A stretch of DNA of 64,000 bases from Piscinibacter sp. GTDB taxonomy: Bacteria; Pseudomonadota; Gammaproteobacteria; Burkholderiales; Burkholderiaceae_C. Position 1 is the stretch's first letter. Each line of letters begins with the position of its first letter. The notes beneath the pieces were generated by a model. It had not been told where the DNA came from. It ran no database searches and saw nothing but the letters and a program-made list of their open reading frames with translations. The stretch lies in assembly GCA_016706565.1 (NCBI GenBank), contig JADJJI010000001.1, positions 310,001 through 374,000 of the forward strand, written 5' to 3'. A program made the translations under genes and the position numbers. This document shows, in pieces, positions 42,282-56,070 of the stretch.

Positions 42282-44536
42282 TCAGCCGGCTGGCTTGAGG
42301 CGGCCGTCGCGCGAATCAGCCGGCCGCAGCGCGTCGGCCAGGTCGACCATCTCGCCGGCCTTGCCGATCCACGGCGCCTTGCGCGGCAGCACGGTCTGCT
42401 GCAGCCAGGTCTCGATGTCCTCCGGCGGCTGCGGCCGGCTGAACAGGTAGCCTTGCATGATCCCGCAGCCCAGGCGGTGCAGCACCTCCATCTGGCGCAG
42501 GTTCTCGACCCCTTCCGCGATCACGCGCAGGCCCAGCGAGCGGGCCAGCGCGATGATCGCGGTGACCACCGCCGAACTCTGCGGCGTCATGCCCAGGTCG
42601 CGCACGAAGCTGCGGTCGATCTTCAGCTCCGAGATCGGCAGCGTGGTGAGGTAGGCCAGCGACGAGTAGCCGGTGCCGAAGTCGTCGATCGAGATCTCGA
42701 CGCCGATCTCGTTGAGCCGGTGCAGCGACGGGATCACGTTCTGCAGGTCCTTCATGAGGCCCGTCTCGGTGATCTCGAGCTGGATCGCATGGTGCGGCAC
42801 GCCGTAGGTGGTGACGGCGTTGTGGATGTGCTCGACCAGGTCGGTGCGCTCGAACAGCCGGTTCGGCAGGTTCACCGCGATCGAGTCGGCGAAACCGAAG
42901 CTGTCCTGCCAGATGCGCGCCTGCCGTGCCGCCTCGCGGATCGCCCATTCCGACAGCGGGATGATCAGGCCGGTTTCCTCGGCCAGTGGGATGAAATCGG
43001 CCGGCGGCACGAGCACGCCGCCGCGCTGCCAGCGCATCAGCGCCTCGGCGCCGACCATGCGCGCGCCGCGCACGTCGATCTTCGGCTGGTAGTGCAGCAC
43101 CAGTTCGTTGCGCTCGATTGCCTTGTGCAGGGCACTCTCGAGCTCGAGCTTCTCGCGGCCCTTGCCGGCCAGCGCCGGGCTGTAGAGCGACGAACTGTTG
43201 CGGCCGCTGGATTTCACCGCATACATCGCCACGTCGGCGTTGCGCAGCACGTCGGCCATGGTCGCGCCGTCGCGCGGGTACAGCGCGATGCCCACGCTGG
43301 CGGTGACGAAACACTCCTGCCCGCCGACGAAGATCGGCTCGCGCATCAGGTCGAGGATGCGCTTGGCCACCCGCTCGGCGTCGCGCTCGTCGGCGACCTC
43401 GGGCAACAGCGCCACGAACTCGTCGCCGCCCAGCCGCCCCACTGCTTCCAGCGTGCGGTGAGAACGCGAACCCATGGCCTCGAGCGAACTTTCCATCACC
43501 TGATCGGAGTGGCGCACGCAGGAGCGCAGCCGGCGCGACACCTCCATCAGCAGCTCGTCGCCGGCACCATGGCCGAGCGTGTCGTTGATGACCTTGAAGC
43601 GGTCCAGGTCGATCAGCAGCAGTGCCACCTGGTGGCCCAGGCGCCGCGCATGCTCCAGCGCGCGCTCGGTGCGCCAGATCAGCTGGCGGCGGTTCGGCAG
43701 GCCGGTCAGGCCGTCGAAGTTGGCCAGGTGCTTGATCTTGTCCTCGGCCATGCGCCGATCGGTCACATCCTGCACGATGCCGGTGTAGCCGATCAGGTTG
43801 CCGTGCTCGTTGAACTCGGGTTCGGCTTCCACGTGGACGATGCGCTGGCGGCCATCGAGCAGCGTCACCGGCACGTCGGTGGCCAGCACCGAGCTGTGCT
43901 TGAGCACCTCGCGCAGCACCGTCAGCAGACCGTTGCGGTCTTCGCTGGGCAGCATGCGCAGCAGGGTGCGGAACGGCAGAGACTCGTCGGGCGCCAGCCC
44001 GAACACGCGCAGACCCTCGGGCGAGAAGATCGGCCCGCCGTCGCCGCGCTTCCAGTCGAAGCTGCCCATGCGCGCCAGGTCCTGCGCGCGCGCCAGGCGC
44101 GACTTGTTGCGCTCGAGCTCTTGCCGGGTGCGCGCCGAACGCAGCAGGTAGCGCAGGCGGCCGGCCAGCAGGCTCCATTGGGTGGACTTGACGAAGAAGT
44201 CGGTGGCACCGGCCTCGTAGGCGCGGGTGATCGAGGCGTCGTCATCCAGGCCGGTGAGCATCAGCACCGGCAGCGACTCGAAGCCGGGCAGATGGCGCAG
44301 TTCGCGGCAGGTCTCGAAACCATCGAGGCCGGGCATCAGCGCGTCGAGGACGACGACGTCGGGCAGCCAGTCGGCCAGCATGCGGATCGCCTGCTCGCCG
44401 CCGTTGGCCTCTGTGATGTCGAAACCGCGCTCGCGCAGGGCGATCGAGGTCAGCAGGAGGTTGACCTCGTCGTCATCCACCAGCAGCACCTTGGGCTGCC
44501 GGGGCAGATCGTCGTCTTCCTGAACCGCGCGCTTGC

Positions 44537-44540
<4 letters not shown>
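42282..44540 (-). CDS. REC-PAS-GGDEF-EAL c-di-GMP signalling protein
   Basis: A 752-residue response regulator. The receiver domain has D66 in VVVLDALMPGLDG; a PAS domain (about 160 to 262) follows; GGDEF is RLGGDEFVALLP (371 to 375); EAL is GAEALMRW (499 to 501) with DDFGTGYSSLAYL, LKIDRSFV and VIAEGVE intact, so phosphodiesterase activity is likely. The I-site RHSD (343 to 346) is followed by an extra segment of about 19 residues before GGDEF. It overlaps the hybrid kinase gene by 4 bp, so the kinase is the probable phosphodonor. Confidence 0.9.
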
Positions 44541-47938
<3,398 letters not shown>

Positions 47939-48068
47939 GGCGGGGTGATGGGCGAGCGGCCACTGCGTCGGAACGGCGCGACACCTCAGGCTCATCGGCG
48001 CCCTGCCCCCGAACTTGAACCGGCTTTGGTGACGCCTGCCTCGGCAACGCCTCTTTACAATCTTGCGC

Positions 48069-49322
48069 ATGCACGTGGCTCTGGCGGTACCCGCTCGACA
48101 CGGCCTGGCCCCGCGGACTGCGGCGCTCGGCGCGGCCCTGGCGTGGTGTGCCACGCCGGCGATGGCGGCCGAAAACGCCTCGGCAGGCAGCGTCTGGGCC
48201 GTCGCCCTGCCCTCCTTCGTGATCGGCGCCTTGCTCGCGCTGTGGGCCGGCCGCAGGCACTGGCAGGCACTGGCCGCGCTGCGCCGCAGCCGCGACGAGC
48301 TGCGCCGGCTCGAGGAGATGCTCGACCTGTGGCAGTGGCGCAGCGATGCCGGACACCGGCTGCAGATGCTGAAAGCCCCGCCGGGCTCGGCCGCGGCGGC
48401 CGAAGACACCACCGGCACCTTGCTCTGGGAGCGCTTCACCGGCACCGATGCGGCTTCGCTGCGCTCGCAGCTCGACGGCCGCCTTCCGCTGCAGGACGTC
48501 GAGGCCCGCTTCGCCCCGGCCCAAGGCGGCCCGATGCGCCGCGTGCGGCTGCAGGGCCGCGCCTGCGTCGACGACAGCGGCGCCTTCGCCGGCTACGCGG
48601 GCACGCTGCGCCTGCTCGACGACCCGCTGCCGGCGGCTCCCGATGCCAGCGCCGAGACCGAGCGCGAATCGTTCAGCTACACCGTGTCGCACGACCTGCG
48701 CGCGCCGATCCGCGTGGTCGAGGGTTTCACGAAGATCCTCAAGGAGGACTACGGCCACGCCCTCGACCGCATCGGCAATGACCACCTCGATCGCGTGCTC
48801 GGCGCGGCCGCGCGCATGAACAGCATGATCGACGCGCTGCTGACGCTGTCCAAGCTGTCGTCGCAGCCGCTGGCGCGCCAGCCGGTCAACCTGTCGCAGC
48901 TGGCCGCCTATGTGGCCGAGGACCTGCGCCGCCAGTCACCCGGACGCGATGTGCTGCTGCACGTCGAACCCGGACTGCAGGTCACCGGCGACCCGACCCT
49001 GCTGCGCCTGGTGCTCGAAAACCTGCTGGGCAACGCCTGGAAGTACACCGGCAAGTGCCGGGCGCCCGAGGTCTGGCTGGAGCGCCGGCCGCAGCATCCC
49101 GACACCTTCACGGTGCGCGACAACGGCGCGGGCTTCGACATGCGCTTCGCCGAGCGGCTGTTCGGGGTCTTCCAGCGCCTGCACAGTGCCAGCGACTTCC
49201 AGGGCACGGGCATCGGCCTCGCTACCGTGCGTCGCATCGTCCGGCGCCACGGCGGCGAGGTCTGGGCCGAGGCCGAGGTCGAGCGCGGCGCGAGCTTCCA
49301 CTTCAGCATCCCGCCGGGGTGA
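48069..49322 (+). CDS. Sensor histidine kinase (bacteriophytochrome-like core)
   Basis: A 417-residue kinase with a signal-like leader and one transmembrane helix (about 43 to 62), a PAS-like region, and the kinase core with H208 in SYTVSHDLRAP, NLLGNAWKYT and RDNGAGFDMRFAERLFGVFQRLH. The core matches the bacteriophytochrome/nitrogen-response subgroup (SHDLRAPIRVVEGF). No receiver partner lies directly next to it; the closest regulator is the convergent ANTAR gene. It is divergent from the hybrid kinase across 130 bp. Confidence 0.82.
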   Translation: MHVALAVPARHGLAPRTAALGAALAWCATPAMAAENASAGSVWAVALPSFVIGALLALWAGRRHWQALAALRRSRDELRRLEEMLDLWQWRSDAGHRLQMLKAPPGSAAAAEDTTGTLLWERFTGTDAASLRSQLDGRLPLQDVEARFAPAQGGPMRRVRLQGRACVDDSGAFAGYAGTLRLLDDPLPAAPDASAETERESFSYTVSHDLRAPIRVVEGFTKILKEDYGHALDRIGNDHLDRVLGAAARMNSMIDALLTLSKLSSQPLARQPVNLSQLAAYVAEDLRRQSPGRDVLLHVEPGLQVTGDPTLLRLVLENLLGNAWKYTGKCRAPEVWLERRPQHPDTFTVRDNGAGFDMRFAERLFGVFQRLHSASDFQGTGIGLATVRRIVRRHGGEVWAEAEVERGASFHFSIPPG

Positions 49323-49342
49323 GCGCCCCCGGGTGGCCCGCG

Positions 49343-49966
49343 TCAGTGGCCTGAGCTCGACAGCAGTTCCACGGCCTGCAGCAGCCGCTCGGCCTGGTCG
49401 GCCAGGCTGCGCTGTTCGCTGGCGGCCAGCCGCTGCAGGCGCTCCAACGCTGCACCGCGACCGAGCGAATAGCGGTGCATCAGCACGCCCACGGCCATGG
49501 CCACCGCGGGTTCCAGCGATTCGGTGGCGGGGCTGGCCGTGCGCAGTTCGCCAGGCTGCGTCGGCGCCGCCGGCGCACGCCGCGCGTCGATGTGGGCGAA
49601 GGCCGCCTCGACCGCCGGCACGATCTGCCGGATGTCCAGCGGCTTGACGAGGTAAGCGACGGCGCCGAGCGCCTTCACCTGCGCCACGGTGGCGTCGTCG
49701 GAGAAGGCGGACAGGAACATGAACGGGATCTGGCAGTACTCGCGCAGGTAGGCTGCCACGTCGAAGCCGCTCTTGCCTTCCATGCGGATGTCGAGCAAAG
49801 CCAGGTCGGGCCGGCGCTCGCGGGCGAGCAGGATGGCGTCGTCGCCGTTGTCGGCGTCGATGACCTCGTAGCCGGCCTGCATCAGGCCATGCGTCAGCGT
49901 CGCCAGCACCAGCCGGTCGTCGTCCACCACCAGGATCCTGCCCTTGCCTGTCGTGGCCACCGTCAC
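49343..49966 (-). CDS. ANTAR-domain response regulator
   Basis: A 207-residue regulator with a GTG start. The receiver domain has D59 in ALLDIRMEGKSG and YLVKPLDIRQIVPAV. The C-terminal ANTAR domain (about 140 to 203) has AVAMAVGVLMHRYSLGRGAALERLQRLAASEQRSLADQAERLLQA and would bind tandem RNA hairpins at terminators to allow readthrough, as in EutV and NasR. It follows the multi-PAS HisKA_2 kinase by 55 bp, the partner arrangement of EutW-EutV. Its RNA targets are not evident here. Confidence 0.88.
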   Translation of the reverse strand: MTVATTGKGRILVVDDDRLVLATLTHGLMQAGYEVIDADNGDDAILLARERRPDLALLDIRMEGKSGFDVAAYLREYCQIPFMFLSAFSDDATVAQVKALGAVAYLVKPLDIRQIVPAVEAAFAHIDARRAPAAPTQPGELRTASPATESLEPAVAMAVGVLMHRYSLGRGAALERLQRLAASEQRSLADQAERLLQAVELLSSSGH

Positions 49967-50021
49967 GCCCTGTCGTCGAAGTCGCGTTGCAGCGGATTGT
50001 CCGACAAACCGGGCCCCGTAT

Positions 50022-53000
50022 TCATGCCGGCTCCAGCCGGGTGATGCTCGGCGGGTCCAGAGTCACGGTGGCGAGCACCTGCGCGCCGTCCTGCACGATG
50101 CTCAGCGAGGCGCTGCGCCGCGGCAGCAGCGCGCGCACCAGGCCCAGGCCGGACACACCGCCCGGCACGCGCGCGAGGTTGAAGTCGGCCGGCAGCACGC
50201 CGACGTTGCGGATGGCCAGGCGCACGCCCGTCTCGGCGCAGGTCAGCGTGCAGCACACATCGGCATCGACGCTGTGCTTGACGGCATTGGTCAGCAGTTC
50301 GTTGATGGTCAGCGCGATCGGAATCGATTCGGCCTCGGGCAGCGCCCAGCGGTGCGGCGCCGGCCCCTCCAGCGCGAAGCGGATCGTGCGGCCGAAGGTG
50401 CGCTGCACCGACTGCGCGATCGCCTCGACCACGCTCTTCACCCGCAGCGGCCCGGTCACGCCGACCTGCAGGCCGTAGACCTGCGCGATCGCCTGCACCT
50501 GCCCGACGACCTCGGACATGACGCCCGCCACCTCCGGCTTGCGCTGGGCGATCTGCTGCAGCAGGCCGGCCACGCCCTGCAGGTTGTTCTTGATGCGGTG
50601 GTGCACTTCCTTGACCAGCATCTCGCGCTGCGCGATGGCCGCCTCGAAACGCGCCTCCTGCGCGGCGCGCTGCTCGGTCACGTCGGTGGCCACCAGCAGC
50701 AACTGGTCGGGCGGCTGGCCCGGCACGGTGGACAGCGGCAGATAGCGCGCATCCCACACCTGCGGCACGCCGTCCGCCTCGACGCGGTACTCGCGCTGCG
50801 TGAGATCTCGCGAGGCCAGCGCCTGCTCCATGTCGGCGCGACGCTGCGCGGCCGCATCCGCGTCGAACAGCTGCTCGGGCGCCATGCCGATCATCTGCTC
50901 CGGTTCGCGGCCGGCATTGCGCGCCGCCACCTGATTGACCTGCAGCACCTTCAGCGAGCGCGCGTCGCGCAGCGTGATCGCCATCGGCGCGGCTTCGATG
51001 ATGCGCTGCAGCGAGGCCTGCGCCTCCGACATGCGCGCCTCGGCCTGGCGCCGGCGCTCGATGTCGAGCAGCGCGTAGGTGAGCTGGCGGCCGGTGGAGT
51101 CGCGTGCCGTGGCCACGGCATTGCCGACCACCCAGAACTCGCGCCCGTCGCGCGCCTTCACGCGGCACTCGAAGGTCTCGGCCTGGCCCTCGGCCAGCTC
51201 TTCCAGGTAGTGGGTGCGGCGGAACGGGTGCGTCGGCTCGGGCGTGGCCACCGTCGAGATCGGCTGGTTGAGGAAATCGGCCAGGTCGCCGCCGAACATG
51301 CGCCGCGCCGAGCGGTTCATCCACTCGATGCCGTGGGCGCCCACGGTGACGATGCCCACCAGCACCGAATCGAGGATGGCGCGCGTGCGCTCAGCCTGCA
51401 GCGTGACCGCCAGCTCGGCGCGGTGGCGCGCGTCGACGTTCACGACCGAGGCGATGAAACCCACCGACGGATCGCCCTGGCTGACCAGCCGCAGGCCGAG
51501 CTGCACCCACAGCAGCTGGCCGTCGCGGCGGCGCAGCTGCATCTCGCCGCTCCAGCGGCCCTGCAGGCGCAGCTCGCGCTCCTGGTGCGGCCAACGGCGT
51601 GCATAGTCGGCCGGGTCGGCGTAGAGCGTGGACAGCGTCAGCGAGGCCAGCTCCGGGGTCGGCCAGCCGGCCAGCTGGGCCAGCGCATCGTTGGCGCGCT
51701 GGATGCGGCCGTCGCGCACCGAGGCGATGCCCACCTCCGAGAGGCTGAACATCAGCTCGCGGTCGCGTGCCGCCAGCTCCAGCTCGGTCTGCTGCAGCTT
51801 CAGCCGCGTGATGTCGGAGAGCACCGCGATCAGCTCGACGCTGCCCGTGCCTGAATCGGTGCGGCGCACCGACAGCCCGTACCACAGCATCGGCAGGCCC
51901 GGCGGCGCGAACTCGAACTCGGTCTCCATCACCTCGCCGCTGCTCAGGGTGTTCAGCCCCTCGACCGCCACGTGCCGCACATTCGGATCACCGCCGAACA
52001 GGTCGACCAGGCCGCGCCCGGCCGCGCCGCCCGCCGCGAGCCCGACCATCGCCTCGAATCGCTGGTTGCAGCGCACCAGCAGGCCGCCGCGCAGCTGCGC
52101 GATGCCGGTGACGGTGCTCTCGAGAATGTTGGACATCTCGCGCAGCAGTTCCTCGCTGCGCAGCTGGGCCTGCTGCTGCTCGGTGACGTCCAGCGTCACC
52201 ACCGAGGTGGTGCGCTGGCCCGAGGCCAGGGTGGCCGGCTCGACGCGAGTGAGCAGCCAGCGCTGGCCGAGTTCGGGGTGGCGCACGGCGTAACGCACCT
52301 CGGCGCGCTCGCCGAGCTTGAGCGCGCGCTGCAGCCGCTCGTACTCGGGCAGCGATTCGGGCATCACCACGTCGCGCCCGATCGCCTGCAGCGCCGAGGG
52401 CGCCCCGCCGCCGCCGCCGGTCTGGCGCTGGCGCACCCAGCCGGAGGATTCCTGGAAGGTGGCCAGGCCGACGCCGGCGGTGTCCATCATCGCGCCGATC
52501 TGCATCTGCGCGAGGTCGCGCTCCTCCTCGACGCTGCGGTCCTCGACCACCGCCATGTGGCGGCGGTGCCCGCCGGGCGCCTTGTAGCAGCGCACGATGG
52601 AGCGCAGCCGCAAGTCGGCGCCGCCGGGCTGCGGCATCCAGACCTGGCGCTCCAGCGGCGGCGCGCCGGGGCGCAGCGCGGCGTCGGGCGCATCGCCGGC
52701 CCAGCACAGCAGTTCCCGCAGCGGCAGGTTCGCGTCGGACAGCATCACCGGCATGCTGCCTACCAACGCTTCGAAAGCCGGGTTGCTGCGCACCAGCAGG
52801 CCGCGATCGTCGAACAGCACCATGCCCACCGGGCTGAGGTCGAACCAGTTGTCCAGCTCGCGGGCCGAGCGGTCGGCACGTTCGCGCGCCACGTGCTCGG
52901 CGGTCGAGTCCTGCATCACCACCAGCAGCAAGGTGCGGCCCTGCGCATCGGTGACCCGGCGCCGCGCGGCTCGGTACCAGCGCTCATGGCCGCCGGCGTC

Positions 53001-53633
53001 GAGCAGGCGGCGCTCGAACAACGGGCCGGTGTCGGCGAGCGCGGAGTTGGCGAGGAAGGCCTCGCGCGCCTCCAGGCTGCTGGCGCGGTCTTCGGCAGGC
53101 TGCAGCTCGAGCGGGTCGCGCCCGATCAGCCAGTCGCGCGAGTGGCCGGTGAACTCGAGATAGGCCGGGTTCACGTCGACGAGCCGGAAGGCGGCATCCT
53201 GCAGCGTGGCGGGGAACGGTGCGTCCCAGACGAGCCGGAAGGCCTCGTGCACCGCGTGCACCGGCTCGGACGGCGGCGCCGACGCGGCCGCGGGCAGCAG
53301 GCGCAGCACCGCTTCTCCCGAATCGAGCCGGCGCCAGGCCAGCGTGAAGGCGCTGCCGTCGGGCAGGCGCGCCAGCGGCGGCTCGGCGGCACGCGCCTCA
53401 CCGCGCTGCGCGGCCTGCAGCCAGGCCACGGCCGGCGCGCCGAACAGCGCTTCGAGCCGGGGCAGCGACAGGCCCACGGCATCGGGCACGAGCCGCGTCG
53501 CGGCGCTGTTGGCAAAGCTGACCTGCCCCGCCGTGTCGAGCAGCAGCACGGCCTCGCCGAGGCTGTCGAGCAGGGGGTGCCAGGCCGCCAGTGGCAGCCG
53601 GGTCTCGGGGCGGACCGGGCCCCTCAGTGCCAC
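50022..53633 (-). CDS. Multi-PAS HisKA_2 sensor histidine kinase
   Basis: A 1203-residue soluble protein with a GTG start. About eight PAS-like units are visible before the kinase core, for example [66 protein letters not shown] and [23 protein letters not shown]. The core is HisKA_2 type, with the His pair at 1011/1012 in [13 protein letters not shown] and the N-box [13 protein letters not shown]. Kinases of this class partner ANTAR regulators, as here. No transmembrane segment is obvious, so it may sense cytosolic signals. It starts 13 bp after the HDOD gene stop. Confidence 0.88.
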   Translation of the reverse strand: MALRGPVRPETRLPLAAWHPLLDSLGEAVLLLDTAGQVSFANSAATRLVPDAVGLSLPRLEALFGAPAVAWLQAAQRGEARAAEPPLARLPDGSAFTLAWRRLDSGEAVLRLLPAAASAPPSEPVHAVHEAFRLVWDAPFPATLQDAAFRLVDVNPAYLEFTGHSRDWLIGRDPLELQPAEDRASSLEAREAFLANSALADTGPLFERRLLDAGGHERWYRAARRRVTDAQGRTLLLVVMQDSTAEHVARERADRSARELDNWFDLSPVGMVLFDDRGLLVRSNPAFEALVGSMPVMLSDANLPLRELLCWAGDAPDAALRPGAPPLERQVWMPQPGGADLRLRSIVRCYKAPGGHRRHMAVVEDRSVEEERDLAQMQIGAMMDTAGVGLATFQESSGWVRQRQTGGGGGAPSALQAIGRDVVMPESLPEYERLQRALKLGERAEVRYAVRHPELGQRWLLTRVEPATLASGQRTTSVVTLDVTEQQQAQLRSEELLREMSNILESTVTGIAQLRGGLLVRCNQRFEAMVGLAAGGAAGRGLVDLFGGDPNVRHVAVEGLNTLSSGEVMETEFEFAPPGLPMLWYGLSVRRTDSGTGSVELIAVLSDITRLKLQQTELELAARDRELMFSLSEVGIASVRDGRIQRANDALAQLAGWPTPELASLTLSTLYADPADYARRWPHQERELRLQGRWSGEMQLRRRDGQLLWVQLGLRLVSQGDPSVGFIASVVNVDARHRAELAVTLQAERTRAILDSVLVGIVTVGAHGIEWMNRSARRMFGGDLADFLNQPISTVATPEPTHPFRRTHYLEELAEGQAETFECRVKARDGREFWVVGNAVATARDSTGRQLTYALLDIERRRQAEARMSEAQASLQRIIEAAPMAITLRDARSLKVLQVNQVAARNAGREPEQMIGMAPEQLFDADAAAQRRADMEQALASRDLTQREYRVEADGVPQVWDARYLPLSTVPGQPPDQLLLVATDVTEQRAAQEARFEAAIAQREMLVKEVHHRIKNNLQGVAGLLQQIAQRKPEVAGVMSEVVGQVQAIAQVYGLQVGVTGPLRVKSVVEAIAQSVQRTFGRTIRFALEGPAPHRWALPEAESIPIALTINELLTNAVKHSVDADVCCTLTCAETGVRLAIRNVGVLPADFNLARVPGGVSGLGLVRALLPRRSASLSIVQDGAQVLATVTLDPPSITRLEPA

Positions 53634-53646
53634 GGCGGCGGCCGCC

Positions 53647-54846
53647 TCATTCGAGCTGGCTCGCCGCCATCAGCGCGCGCAGCTGCGCGCGGTTGATCTC
53701 GCTGACGCTGGTCATCAGCGCGTCGGCACACTCGCGGAAGTCGAACAGCGACTCGTTCTCGATCGCCCGCACCATGTTCACGTAGGGCTGGAAGGGGCCG
53801 GTCTCCTCGGCCAGCGCCTGGAACACGCGCTCGGGCACCGGGATGTTGGCCAGCAGCTCCTTGAAGGGCTGCTGGAACATGCGGTCGAGCAGCGAGAACA
53901 CGCCGCAGATGAACATCTCGCTGCGCATCTCCTCGTCGCTGCTCTCGCGGCCGAGCTCCTCCATCAGCAGGCCGCGGCGCACCGCGGCGAACATCACCGG
54001 CTTGAGGTTGACGTCCTTGCTGGCGGTGGCCAGCAGCAGCGCCACCCAGCGCTTCAGGCGCTTGTAGCCGAGCATCATGATGGCGTGGCGGAACGAACTG
54101 ATCTCCACTCGCAGCCCGAAGGCCGGCGAGTTGATGTAGCGCATCAGCTTGAAGGCCAGTTGCGGATCGCGCTTGAGGGTGTTCTCGAGTTTCTCGATCG
54201 GCTCCTCCGCATCGACCTGGCGGATCAGCTGCACCATGGTCTGCATGTCGGGCTGGCCGGCACGGGCCTTGGCGTTGCCCGCCTGGATGGCGTCGTCGAT
54301 CGGCCAGCCCAGCACGGCCTCGGCACCACGCGCGAAGGCGTGCTCCATCTCGGTGATGCTGCGCACGCCCGCCTGCACGTGCGGGATGTTGCGCGTCACG
54401 CCGGGCGGCGGCTTGGAGCCGTCGGCACGGCGATCGTCGGCCAGGTCGATGATCGAGTACTTGAAGCAGGGCAGCACCTCGCGGGGCAGCTCCGACAGCG
54501 GCCGGCCCTTGAGCAGCAAGGAGTTGCCGTTCGCATGCAGCGAGACGATGGAAGCGGTGTTCGCCGGGTCGCAGGCCATGAAGGCCGGGATCTCGACCAT
54601 CACGTTCGGCGCCGGCTGGGCCTGCATCAGGTCCTGCAGCAGCGATTCGCCGGCCACGTTGAGCGACACGCGCGCACCGTCGGCCGGCCACACGCCGCCC
54701 ACCGCATGCAGCAGCTGCGCGGCGTCGGGCGAGCTGTCCGTCTTCAGCGGGAAGACGGTCAGCCGCGTGGCCGACACCGCCCGGTTGCGGTCGATGAAGG
54801 GCGAGTAGCCGAAGGCCACCTGGCCGAGGATCGCAACGTCGAGCAT
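53647..54846 (-). CDS. Degenerate EAL / HDOD domain protein
   Basis: A 399-residue protein of YuxH type. The N-terminal half resembles an EAL domain without its catalytic residues ([15 protein letters not shown].. and [14 protein letters not shown]), so c-di-GMP hydrolysis is unlikely. The C-terminal HDOD domain (about 195 to 370) has [61 protein letters not shown]. Such proteins act as signalling scaffolds. It begins 7 bp after flgL and is on the same strand, hence probably part of the late flagellar transcript. Confidence 0.85.
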   Translation of the reverse strand: MLDVAILGQVAFGYSPFIDRNRAVSATRLTVFPLKTDSSPDAAQLLHAVGGVWPADGARVSLNVAGESLLQDLMQAQPAPNVMVEIPAFMACDPANTASIVSLHANGNSLLLKGRPLSELPREVLPCFKYSIIDLADDRRADGSKPPPGVTRNIPHVQAGVRSITEMEHAFARGAEAVLGWPIDDAIQAGNAKARAGQPDMQTMVQLIRQVDAEEPIEKLENTLKRDPQLAFKLMRYINSPAFGLRVEISSFRHAIMMLGYKRLKRWVALLLATASKDVNLKPVMFAAVRRGLLMEELGRESSDEEMRSEMFICGVFSLLDRMFQQPFKELLANIPVPERVFQALAEETGPFQPYVNMVRAIENESLFDFRECADALMTSVSEINRAQLRALMAASQLE

Positions 54847-54853
54847 GGGGGCC

Positions 54854-56056
54854 TTACGTGTTGAGATACTGGAACAGCGACAGCCGCTGCACCATCGAGT
54901 ACGACTTCAGCGCGGCATCGTAGCCGGTTTGCAGGCTCTGGAACTTCGAGATGGCATCGGTCATGTCGAGATCTTCCGCACGACTGCGTTCGCTTTGATT
55001 GGCCAGCTTCTGGTCGGCCAGGCGGCCGGTCTCGCTGTCGATGCGCACCAGCATCTCGCCGGCGGCGGCACGCGCGCCCTGCAGCTGCGACATCGATTGG
55101 TCGATGTCGCGAAGCGCGTCGGTGTTGCCTTGCGCGATCTGCGCGGCCGTGCGGCTGGGCGTGCCGAGCTGGCCGATGGCGCGGTCGAGCGTGTCGAACA
55201 CCGACAGCGTGGCGGTCGAAGGCTGCACCGTGAACTGGTCGCCGCTCGCCGGCGCGCCGCTGATGCGGAAGGTCTGGCCGTCCACCGTGATGTCGCGTCC
55301 CGAGACGTAGGGCGCGGCGGTCACCGCCGTGGGCAGGCCGTTCTCCAGCACCGCGTAGGTGGTGGCGCCGGCGGCGACGCTGAACTGCAGCGTGTAGGTG
55401 GAGCCGGTCAGCGCGGACGGGTCGCTGACCTGCCCGTTGTCAATCCAGGCCTGCGTGACGCCGGCCGCGGCGCTGGTCTGGAACACGCCGTTGCCGGTGA
55501 GCGAAGTCATGAACACGCCGTCGCCGTTGATGGTCAGCGGCAGGTCGGTGGCCGGTTCAGTGCGGCGTTCGCCCGCGATGCCGCGGTACTGCACGCCGCC
55601 GGCCGCGTCGACGAAGGGGGCCGCGCCGGCCCCCTGCCCGCCGAACAGGAAGCTGCCCGCGCCATCGGTCCGGTTGGCCACCGACAGCAGCTGCTGGCGG
55701 ATCGAGGTGAGCTTCTCGGCCAGCCCCTTGCGCTCGTTGTCGGTGTACGAGGCATTGCCGGCGGCGACCATCGCCTCGCGGGCCTGCTGAAGCAGCTCGA
55801 CCACATCGCCCATCGCCGTCTCCGACAGCGACATGGCGGTGCGGCTGGCCTCGACCGCGCGCTCGCTGGTCTGGGCACGCATCTCGCCGGCCAGCGCGCG
55901 CTCGGCGCGGGCCGCTGCGGCCGGGTCGTCGCTGGCCTTGGCCACGCGCTTGCCCGAAGTGAGCCGTTCCTGGGCATCGGCGAGCTCGGTCTGCCGCTTC
56001 TGCAGGGTCTCGATACCGGCCTCGTGGACGCGGGTGGTGCTGATGCGCGAAGACAT
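54854..56056 (-). CDS. flgL: Flagellar hook-filament junction protein FlgL
   Basis: A 400-residue flagellin-like protein. The N-terminal MSSRISTTRVHEAGIETLQKRQ..LTSGKRVAKASDDPAAA and the C-terminal helical region (AISKFQSLQTGYDAALKSYSMVQRLSLFQYL) fit FlgL (HAP3), the last junction protein below the filament. A family domain of about 200 residues lies between. AAGGAG precedes the ATG. It follows flgK by 14 bp and precedes the HDOD gene. Confidence 0.95.
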   Translation of the reverse strand: MSSRISTTRVHEAGIETLQKRQTELADAQERLTSGKRVAKASDDPAAAARAERALAGEMRAQTSERAVEASRTAMSLSETAMGDVVELLQQAREAMVAAGNASYTDNERKGLAEKLTSIRQQLLSVANRTDGAGSFLFGGQGAGAAPFVDAAGGVQYRGIAGERRTEPATDLPLTINGDGVFMTSLTGNGVFQTSAAAGVTQAWIDNGQVSDPSALTGSTYTLQFSVAAGATTYAVLENGLPTAVTAAPYVSGRDITVDGQTFRISGAPASGDQFTVQPSTATLSVFDTLDRAIGQLGTPSRTAAQIAQGNTDALRDIDQSMSQLQGARAAAGEMLVRIDSETGRLADQKLANQSERSRAEDLDMTDAISKFQSLQTGYDAALKSYSMVQRLSLFQYLNT

Positions 56057-56070
56057 GGTGTGTTTCTCCT

